From positions 1-8,214 of the forward strand of contig JAMBLH010000173.1 of the NCBI GenBank assembly GCA_023336875.1: DNA of 8,214 nt. Direction: 5' to 3'. A model generated the notes under the pieces. It was not told where the DNA came from. It ran no database searches and worked only from the letters and a program-made list of their open reading frames with translations. The position numbers and the translations under genes were made by a program. Positions within the stretch are counted from its first letter, which is position 1. Each line of letters opens with the position of its first letter. This document shows positions 1 to 5,365 of the stretch, piece after piece. Origin of the DNA: Actinomycetes bacterium (GTDB lineage: Bacteria; Actinomycetota; Acidimicrobiia; Spongiisociales; UBA5794).

Positions 1-27
1 CTCAGCTACCTCAGCTACCTCAGCTGC
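1..27. repeat. 9-bp tandem repeat inside mrdA, open at the window edge
   Basis: Two exact copies of ctcagctac (1-9, 10-18) are followed by a third with one changed base (ctcagctgc, 19-27). The unit is three codons long and reads on the minus strand as a repeating V/A-A-E triplet within PBP2, so copy-number changes keep the frame. The array may continue past the left edge. Confidence 0.85.
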
Positions 28-876
28 CGCCTCGAGCCGGGCCTCGATCAGTGCATCGTATAGTCGTGCCGGCCTCGATCTGAGCGCGAGCTCGGCGTCG
101 CGCTCCTCCATTTCGAGCCGCCGAGCCTGGAGCAATCCGTCGCGCAGCGACTCCTGGAGCTGTTTCTGTATCTCCGAGTCGATGGTGAGGATGAGGTTTC
201 CACCAGCAGTGGGAGCCTCTTCTCCGACCAGGGACAGCACTTTACGTCGCGCATCGACACGGTACTGAACGATACCCTCGGCTCCCTGAAGCTCGGCGTC
301 GTAGAATCTCTCCACTCCCGCCCTTCCGACGAAATCGTTTCCATCGACGTCCTCACGTTCAAGATCCTCGTCATTGGGTCGGCCGATGTAGCCGAGCACA
401 TGCGCACCGAGGTCGCCGAACGGATAGGTACGAATCGGCTGCGGGATAACGGTTGCTCCGGGAAAGTCCTCGCGGTGCTCAAGGATGAATGTCGCCTCAT
501 CGTCTGTGAGATCCTCGGCAACCGTTATCTGTGCACCACGGTTGTCACTCGACAGCTGTTCCACGATCTCTGACGTCGGCACGTCGAGAAAGGCTGCGAG
601 GTTCTCTGCCAAGCCCTGGGTCTCCTCCTCGTCGACGAGTGCGAGGTCGACCACCACGGCAAGGGCCGAACGGGTTCCAGCGAGCTTGATGCCGTTCGTA
701 TCGTAAATGTCCCCTCTCGGGGCGGGCGTCGTGACAACCCGCACCTGCTGATTTGCTGCGCGCTCCTCGTAGGCATACACCTCGGTGACCTGCATCGTCC
801 AGAGCCGGATGCCAAGGACACCGAGCAGTGCAGCAAAGACCACACCGACAACACTGATTCGCATTGTGTTCGTCAT
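1..876 (-). CDS. mrdA: Penicillin-binding protein 2 (elongation transpeptidase), N-terminal part, cut by left edge
   Basis: Class B PBP that cross-links peptidoglycan during lateral wall growth, acting with RodA and the MreBCD complex on the outer face of the membrane. The 292 codons present run open to the left edge. One membrane anchor lies at about residues 7-26. The class B dimerisation-domain motif APRGDIYD is at 52-59, with NG at 61-62. The PBP2 motifs RTYPFGDLGAHVLGYIG (149-165) and GVERFYDAELQG (187-198) follow, then LTIDSEIQ (230-237), the usual entry to the transpeptidase domain. The catalytic SxxK, SxN and KTG motifs lie beyond the edge. ATG at 876 overlaps the mreD stop as ATGA; no strong Shine-Dalgarno is visible, so coupling to mreD is likely. 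Residues from about 245 form a charged, helix-like insertion ending in VAE repeats, where I would expect the transpeptidase core to begin soon after. Identity is firm; MTNTM also allows a start at codon 5. Confidence 0.93.
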   Translation of the reverse strand, partial: MTNTMRISVVGVVFAALLGVLGIRLWTMQVTEVYAYEERAANQQVRVVTTPAPRGDIYDTNGIKLAGTRSALAVVVDLALVDEEETQGLAENLAAFLDVPTSEIVEQLSSDNRGAQITVAEDLTDDEATFILEHREDFPGATVIPQPIRTYPFGDLGAHVLGYIGRPNDEDLEREDVDGNDFVGRAGVERFYDAELQGAEGIVQYRVDARRKVLSLVGEEAPTAGGNLILTIDSEIQKQLQESLRDGLLQARRLEMEERDAELALRSRPARLYDALIEARLEAAAEVAEVAE

Positions 877-1382
877 ACGGCCCAACTTTGTCGCTGCGTC
901 CCAAATGCCTTGCCAAGCACCCAGAAAACGGGAATGGCGAGAATCACGTTCCACACGCCAGGAAGGACGATCTTCCAAAGTACGTTCGGTTCACTGATTG
1001 TCCCCTGTCCAAAAAGGGTACCAAGCAGCACGTATAGGAACTGGCTCGCCACTGTGAGCCCGAAGACGATTGCCACAACGTTGAGTGGACCCTCCCTGAG
1101 CCGGCCCCGAAGACGCCCCGCGGCATACGCAACAGCGGTCAATGTCATCGCCCACAGGCCAAGAGTTCCGCTACCGATCAGGTCCATCAGCATGCCAGCA
1201 GTGAATCCGATCAGAAGGAGATATTCGGACTCCACCTCCTGTGCCACTCCAATGACGACTAGCGTGACGAGAGCGGGCGCGACTCCAAGTGGCTGAATCC
1301 TGCCGGCCCCGAAGACGGTGGTCTGCAGCAGGATGGCCACAAGCACCGCCAGGAGAGCGATCACGACACGCGAGCGACTCAT
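873..1382 (-). CDS. mreD: Rod shape-determining membrane protein MreD
   Basis: Small integral membrane partner of MreC in the elongation complex. The 169-residue length is normal for the family. About six hydrophobic segments are visible: residues 6-25, 32-48, 54-70, 73-89, 100-122 and 140-158. A basic loop rich in arginine (90-96, RLRGRLR) separates segments four and five. The GF..G...D pattern (G59, F60, G63, D67) is a recurring MreD feature. Its ATG at 1382 overlaps the mreC TGA as ATGA, and its own TGA overlaps the mrdA ATG in the same way, so mreC, mreD and mrdA look translationally coupled. MreD sequences diverge strongly, so identity rests as much on position between mreC and mrdA as on motifs. 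Confidence 0.93.
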   Translation of the reverse strand: MSRSRVVIALLAVLVAILLQTTVFGAGRIQPLGVAPALVTLVVIGVAQEVESEYLLLIGFTAGMLMDLIGSGTLGLWAMTLTAVAYAAGRLRGRLREGPLNVVAIVFGLTVASQFLYVLLGTLFGQGTISEPNVLWKIVLPGVWNVILAIPVFWVLGKAFGTQRQSWAV

Positions 1383-2326
1383 CCGCCATCACCCGCGCTT
1401 GTCGTGGTCTCTGAAGTTGTCGATGTCGTAGATGTCGAAGACGTCGTGGCGGGGACAGCATCCGATGTCTGGTCTTCACCATCGAGGAATCCAGCGTCGA
1501 TCGGCGACCAGCCGATGACGACGATCACATAATCAATCTCGGAAAGACGTGCTGCCGGATCAACCTCACCTCGCAGCACGAACTCAACCTCAGCCTCGGT
1601 TGTCGCGCTAAGAGTACCGACGGCGATTCCTGGTGGGAATCGGGAGCCATCCGTCACGACACGATCCCCTCGTTGCACCGCTTCTTTGGCACGGAACATC
1701 TCGAGCCTGAGAGGCCCGTCACCCCTTCCCGTCACGATTCCTGTCTCGTTTGTTGAGAGCACGCGAACGCCGACAGAGACGATCGGATCAGTTATCAACC
1801 TGACGCGAGCCGCGTTCGCCGACACAATATCCACACGACCGATAAGTCCATCCTCATCGATCACAGCTTGACCCGCGACGATTCCGTCCTTTGAACCCTT
1901 GTCTATGAAACGCACATTGTCGAAAGCCGATGGTCCAGACGCCGTGATCCGCGCTGTTACGGTTGCGAGCTCGCCGGGAGCGGCGAGACCGCTGATCGCT
2001 TCGAGCTGCACCACCTGCTCCTCAAGGGCGTCGGTGGCCTGAACCTGCGACTCGAGCTCGCGAACCTGGATTGCAAGCCTCTCGTTCTCCTCGCGTAGAC
2101 CGGCAAGGTTTGAGACGCCGTCGACGAACGCGACCGCCGGCCGCGTGACGAAGTCGACACCCTTCTGGAAGGGAGTGAAGATGGACTGCGTTCCTTCTCG
2201 GAGTACCTCCGACGTTCCTCCACCTGATGACCGGACGTCGAATGTCGCAACGACGAAGCCAACCGCAACAAGCGATAGGAACAAGATCGTGACTCGGTCG
2301 ATTCTGCGACCAGACGAGGAGAACAT
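1379..2326 (-). CDS. mreC: Rod shape-determining protein MreC
   Basis: Bitopic membrane protein that links cytoplasmic MreB to periplasmic PBP2 and promotes its activity. With the start at 2326 it has 315 residues: a basic N-terminus, one membrane helix (about 11-29), a coiled coil (about 73-113, with LREENERLAIQVRELESQV), then the MreC beta-barrel core (about 121-272). The core carries family-typical stretches FIDKGSKDGI, DGLIGRVD and GDRVVTDG...FPPGIAVG. The last 30 residues are a Ser/Thr-rich, probably disordered tail. The frame also allows a GTG start at 2398, which would add 24 residues and overlap mreB by 58 nt. I prefer ATG 2326 because it lies 14 nt after the mreB stop and places the basic anchor at the N-terminus. 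No clear Shine-Dalgarno precedes it; a GC palindrome occupies the gap. Confidence 0.95.
   Translation of the reverse strand: MFSSSGRRIDRVTILFLSLVAVGFVVATFDVRSSGGGTSEVLREGTQSIFTPFQKGVDFVTRPAVAFVDGVSNLAGLREENERLAIQVRELESQVQATDALEEQVVQLEAISGLAAPGELATVTARITASGPSAFDNVRFIDKGSKDGIVAGQAVIDEDGLIGRVDIVSANAARVRLITDPIVSVGVRVLSTNETGIVTGRGDGPLRLEMFRAKEAVQRGDRVVTDGSRFPPGIAVGTLSATTEAEVEFVLRGEVDPAARLSEIDYVIVVIGWSPIDAGFLDGEDQTSDAVPATTSSTSTTSTTSETTTSAGDGG
1383..1470 (-). repeat. Low-complexity Thr/Ser codon run at the 3' end of mreC
   Basis: On the minus strand this stretch is built from recurring ACGAC, TCGAC and ACATC-like units coding for a tail of mainly threonine and serine (ATTSSTSTTSTTSETTTS). It is in-frame coding sequence. 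Such simple codon runs often vary in length between strains. Confidence 0.6.
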
Positions 2327-2329
2327 GGG

Positions 2330-2341
2330 GACGGGCCCGTC
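2330..2341. promoter_or_regulatory. Perfect 12-bp GC palindrome at the mreB/mreC junction
   Basis: gacgggcccgtc reads identically on both strands. It begins at the last base of the mreB TAG and ends 3 nt before the mreC ATG, so it fills the place where a ribosome binding site would be. It lacks the loop expected of a good RNA hairpin, though it could pair between two transcripts or bind a dimeric protein. Chance is possible in GC-rich DNA. Confidence 0.35.
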
Positions 2342-3372
2342 TAGTTGCGGCCAGACGACTGGAGTACGACGTGCAGAATGTCGAATTCCTCCAGACACGC
2401 ACCCGAACCGAGCACGACACTGTGCAAGGGACGATCCGCCGTGACGATTGGCATGCCAGTCTCGTGGGCAAGCCTGACATCGAGTCCCTTGAGATACGCT
2501 CCACCGCCGGTGATAACGATCCCGCGTTCCATCACGTCGGCAGCGAGTTCCGGAGGCGTCTTGTCGAGGGTGTACTTGACGGCGTCAACGAACGCCTCCA
2601 CCGGCTCCTCGATCGCCTCTCTGATCTCTGCACTCGAGAGAACGATCGTCTTTGGAAGGCCGGAGATCAAATCTCTTCCGCGAACCTCAGCTGCAGGTTC
2701 ATCCGTGTATGGCCAGGCAGAACCTATGGCCATCTTGACCTGCTCTGCCGTTCGTTCGCCAAGCATCAGTGAGTATTCCTTCTTCACCCAGTTGATGATG
2801 GCCTCGTCCAACTCATCTCCGCCGATCCGGATCGACTTCGACACAACGATGCCTCCGAGGGAGATCACCGCAACCTCTGTTGTCCCACCACCGATGTCCA
2901 CAACCATGGAGCCTGTCGGCTCGTGAACGGGCAAGCCAACTCCGATAGCGGCGGCCATCGGTTCCTCGATCGTGTAGGCCTTGCGGGCACCAGCGTGATA
3001 CGCAGCCTCTTCAACAGCGCGACGCTCAACGGCAGTGATGCCCGAAGGCACGCAGATCACGATGCGAGGTCGTGCAGCGAACCTGCCCGAATGGACCTTG
3101 TCAATGAAGTACCTGAGCATCTTCTCAGTGACGTCGAAGTCCGCAATGACACCGTCCCTGAGCGGTCTGATGGCCTGGATGTAGGACGGAGTTCGGCCGA
3201 TCATCCGTTTCGCGGACATGCCGACTTCGAGGGGTTTGTTGTCCCTGGTATCGATTGCGACAACTGATGGCTCATTGAGCACGATTCCCTGACCGCGCAC
3301 AAAGACGAGGGTGTTCGCCGTACCCAGATCGACGGCCATGTCACGGCCAGCAAATGACAGAAGGTTGTTCAC
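2341..3372 (-). CDS. mreB: Rod shape-determining protein MreB (bacterial actin)
   Basis: ATP-binding actin homologue that forms membrane-bound filaments and guides lateral wall synthesis. The 343 residues match the usual length. Actin-fold motifs appear in order: phosphate-1 loop AVDLGTANT (13-21), VPSGITAVERRA (108-119), the catalytic glutamate region TIEEPMAAAIG (134-144), phosphate-2 loop VVDIGGGTTEV (157-167) and the adenosine loop GIVITGGGAYLKGLD (284-298). N-terminal LLSFAGRD resembles the membrane-contacting start of other MreBs. The start is GTG at 3372. It is well fixed because an in-frame TAA directly precedes it, and GGGAAG (3380-3385) lies 7 nt upstream. mreC follows 14 nt after the TAG. 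Nothing in the sequence suggests the shorter Mbl-type paralogues. Confidence 0.98.
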   Translation of the reverse strand: MNNLLSFAGRDMAVDLGTANTLVFVRGQGIVLNEPSVVAIDTRDNKPLEVGMSAKRMIGRTPSYIQAIRPLRDGVIADFDVTEKMLRYFIDKVHSGRFAARPRIVICVPSGITAVERRAVEEAAYHAGARKAYTIEEPMAAAIGVGLPVHEPTGSMVVDIGGGTTEVAVISLGGIVVSKSIRIGGDELDEAIINWVKKEYSLMLGERTAEQVKMAIGSAWPYTDEPAAEVRGRDLISGLPKTIVLSSAEIREAIEEPVEAFVDAVKYTLDKTPPELAADVMERGIVITGGGAYLKGLDVRLAHETGMPIVTADRPLHSVVLGSGACLEEFDILHVVLQSSGRN

Positions 3373-3400
3373 TTAGAAACTTCCCGGAATGATTGGGATA

Positions 3401-3406
3401 AGTGTA
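3401..3406 (-). promoter_or_regulatory. Possible -10 element (TACACT) upstream of mreB
   Basis: TACACT fits the actinobacterial TANNNT pattern and sits 28 nt before the mreB GTG in the 94-nt ndk-mreB gap. The best -35 candidate, TTGGGC, would need a 19-nt spacer, so the promoter is weakly supported. The gap and the separate Shine-Dalgarno of mreB make an own promoter plausible. I see no intrinsic terminator after ndk. Confidence 0.3.
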
Positions 3407-3466
3407 ACCAGAAGAGTCGTAATCGGCCCAAAATCTAGTGGTCTGTCGCGATGCACGGTCGTCGAG

Positions 3467-3871
3467 CTAACCGAAGAAGATCGCCAGCTCGCGTTCGGCA
3501 CTCTCTACGGAATCCGAACCGTGGACGATGTTGTGTGTAATGACGATGCCGAAGTCGCCCCGAATCGTACCTGGTGCTGCCTCGGCTGGGTTCGTGCCAC
3601 CCATGAGCGTCCGAGCGACCGAAACCGCGGATTCTCCTGACCACTTGGTTGCGACAACCGGCCCAGAGGTGATGAACTCGACGAGTTCACCGAAGAACGG
3701 CTTGTCTGTGTGCTCGGCATAGTGACGCCCCGCCATCTCCTTTGAGATGGTGAGCATCCGCATATTCTCGAGAATAAGTCCCTTGCGCTCGAGTCGCGAA
3801 ACGACCTCGCCAACGAGTCCACGGGCAACTCCGTCCGGCTTGACCATGACATAGGTGTTCTCAATTGCCAT
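3467..3871 (-). CDS. ndk: Nucleoside diphosphate kinase
   Basis: Transfers the gamma phosphate from ATP to nucleoside diphosphates through a phosphohistidine, balancing NTP and dNTP pools in the cytoplasm. The 134-residue length is typical of bacterial Ndk. Active-site features are intact: K11 in VKPDG (10-14), Y51 in HYAEH, F59/F60, R87 in VARTLMG, T93 in GGTNP, R104 in GTIRGDFG, N114 and the phosphorylated H117 in NIVHGSDS (114-121). ATG at 3871 is preceded by GGGAG (3881-3885) with a 9-nt spacer. It lies 75 nt downstream of folC and 94 nt upstream of mreB, on the same strand, as in other actinobacterial genomes. It could be read from the valS transcript or from a promoter in the gap. Confidence 0.98.
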   Translation of the reverse strand: MAIENTYVMVKPDGVARGLVGEVVSRLERKGLILENMRMLTISKEMAGRHYAEHTDKPFFGELVEFITSGPVVATKWSGESAVSVARTLMGGTNPAEAAPGTIRGDFGIVITHNIVHGSDSVESAERELAIFFG

Positions 3872-3904
3872 TCTTCATAGCTCCCAAGTGTGTGAGGGGT
3901 GTAA

Positions 3905-3919
3905 TCACGAGGATCGTGA
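3905..3919. promoter_or_regulatory. Inverted repeat TCACGA-gga-TCGTGA upstream of ndk
   Basis: A 6-bp perfect inverted repeat with a 3-nt centre lies in the folC-ndk gap, 33 nt before the ndk ATG. It has no following T-run, so it is not a standard intrinsic terminator. It sits just downstream of a TACACT hexamer (3923-3928), where an operator or an RNA hairpin near the 5' end of an ndk transcript could act. Function is unproven. Confidence 0.3.
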
Positions 3920-3922
3920 AAC

Positions 3923-3928
3923 AGTGTA
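3923..3928 (-). promoter_or_regulatory. Possible -10 element (TACACT) upstream of ndk
   Basis: TACACT lies 51 nt before the ndk start and fits TANNNT. No good -35 hexamer lies 16-18 nt upstream, where the DNA overlaps the folC stop region. The same hexamer occurs in the other two intergenic gaps of this window. Confidence 0.25.
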
Positions 3929-3946
3929 AGCGTACCGATGCGCCGG

Positions 3947-5362
3947 CTATTCGATCAGATCGCCTTCGTCCTCATGACCCTCGTCCTCTTGGTCGAAGCC
4001 ACGCTCAGCCTCGATGCGGCCATATACGGCCTCAGAACGATTTTCGGTCGTCCCGTACAAGCCATGTACCTCACCAATGAGGTACAACGAGCCTGCAACA
4101 ACAACGCCACCCTCCTCACCAGCTGAGTCAGCCGCCTGATGAAGCGCATCGAGTACGTCTGGAGACGTGATCACAGGTACCGACAGAGACTCGCCAGCTG
4201 CTGCCGCAACGAGCTCTGCACCAATCGCCCCGGGATCGTTCGGAGCTGTTGCGAACACATGCGCCACAAGCCCTCTGAGGGGCGCCACGAGCTCCGCGAC
4301 ATCACGCTCTCCTCGCACTCCGAGCACAAGCTCCCATTTCATTGCGGGGAACTCGGTGACGAGGGTCTCCGCGAGGCCTCGGAATCCTTGAGCATTGTGA
4401 GCGCCATCGACGATCACAAGCGGCCGTTGACCAACAACTTCGATCCGACCAGGTGCGGAGATCGAGCCGACAGCGAGCATGAGCGCATCATGATCGAGCT
4501 CTCGACCAAGGAACATCTCGGACGCTGCGATCGCTGTGGCGAGATGATCCACCTGATGCCGGCCATGGATGGGGAGATAGAGATCCTCGTATCGTCCAAA
4601 GACACCGTCGATCGAACACCGCCACCCACCGACCGCCATATCGGCCTCCATGACTGAGAAATCTCTGTTTGTGCGAATCCAGTTCGCCCCCACCTCCTCG
4701 ATTCTTCTCGAGATCGCGATATCGGCATCAGTCGAGAGGACACCTGTAACGAGGGTCCCGCCGTCACCGACGATCGCGGCCTTCTCGGTAGCGATCTCAT
4801 CGATGGTTGAACCGAGAAACTCCGTGTGATCGATATCGATCCCCGTGATCACCGAAACAGCGGCATCGAGTACATTCGTTGCATCGAGTCGACCCCCGAG
4901 GCCGACTTCGATAACCGCCACATCCACTGCGGCAGTAGCGAAGACAGAGAACGCCAGCGCAGCAGTGACCTCAAAGTAGGTGGTGGACACCCCCGCCTGT
5001 TGCTCATAGGCCTCAACAAACCATGCCATGTCCGCAACGGCGTCGACGAAATCTCTGGAGTCGATCGTCACGCCATGGAGGGTGAACCGTTCCTCAACGG
5101 TGCCGAGATGCGGAGATGTGAAACCAGCCGTTGCGAGTCCGTGCGCTCCCAGGATTGGCTGGACCATGCGCGAGAGGGTCGTCTTGCCATTCGTACCCGC
5201 AACGTGGATCGTCGGATAGGCATTCTGTGGGTCCCCCATGAAATCGAGGAGTGAGGTGATACGCTCAAGTCCGGGCTTGACCCCCTGACCGATGCGATCA
5301 TCGAGGAAGGCCTCGGCGTGACCTCTGGTGCTTATGATCGGAATGTTGGGGGAACCGGACAT
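3947..5362 (-). CDS. folC: Folylpolyglutamate synthase (possibly also dihydrofolate synthase)
   Basis: Mur-ligase-type enzyme that adds glutamate to folates using ATP; in many bacteria it also makes dihydrofolate. The 471 residues carry the P-loop HVAGTNGKTT (53-62), TSPHLGTVEERF (82-93), EVGLGGRLDATN (152-163), DIDHTEFLG (176-184), EKAAI (193-197, whose lysine is the expected carbamylation site), APGRIE (303-308), DGAHN (319-323) and a C-terminal GSLYLIGEV. ATG at 5362 lies 3 nt after the valS TGA with only a weak Shine-Dalgarno, so translation is probably coupled to valS. Some usual positions differ: the conserved Asn after GRHQ is His273, and the DKD motif reads GERD. The protein ends in an acidic extension (QEDEGHEDEGD). 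Whether it is bifunctional cannot be judged from sequence alone. Confidence 0.96.
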   Translation of the reverse strand: MSGSPNIPIISTRGHAEAFLDDRIGQGVKPGLERITSLLDFMGDPQNAYPTIHVAGTNGKTTLSRMVQPILGAHGLATAGFTSPHLGTVEERFTLHGVTIDSRDFVDAVADMAWFVEAYEQQAGVSTTYFEVTAALAFSVFATAAVDVAVIEVGLGGRLDATNVLDAAVSVITGIDIDHTEFLGSTIDEIATEKAAIVGDGGTLVTGVLSTDADIAISRRIEEVGANWIRTNRDFSVMEADMAVGGWRCSIDGVFGRYEDLYLPIHGRHQVDHLATAIAASEMFLGRELDHDALMLAVGSISAPGRIEVVGQRPLVIVDGAHNAQGFRGLAETLVTEFPAMKWELVLGVRGERDVAELVAPLRGLVAHVFATAPNDPGAIGAELVAAAAGESLSVPVITSPDVLDALHQAADSAGEEGGVVVAGSLYLIGEVHGLYGTTENRSEAVYGRIEAERGFDQEDEGHEDEGDLIE

Positions 5363-5365
5363 TGC

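Noticed and set aside
48..916. Overlapping minus-strand open frames of 109-157 codons at the left end
   Set aside because: They are out of frame with the continuous PBP2 reading frame (876 down to the edge), which carries clear family motifs.
2345..2926. 193-codon open frame on the plus strand, opposite mreB
   Set aside because: It lies wholly antisense to a clear mreB, is Ser/Thr/Pro-rich in the way of reverse-strand frames in GC-rich DNA, and shows no domain or ribosome binding site.
4139..4657. 172-codon open frame on the plus strand, opposite folC
   Set aside because: Antisense to folC motifs, with charged low-similarity composition and no start signal.
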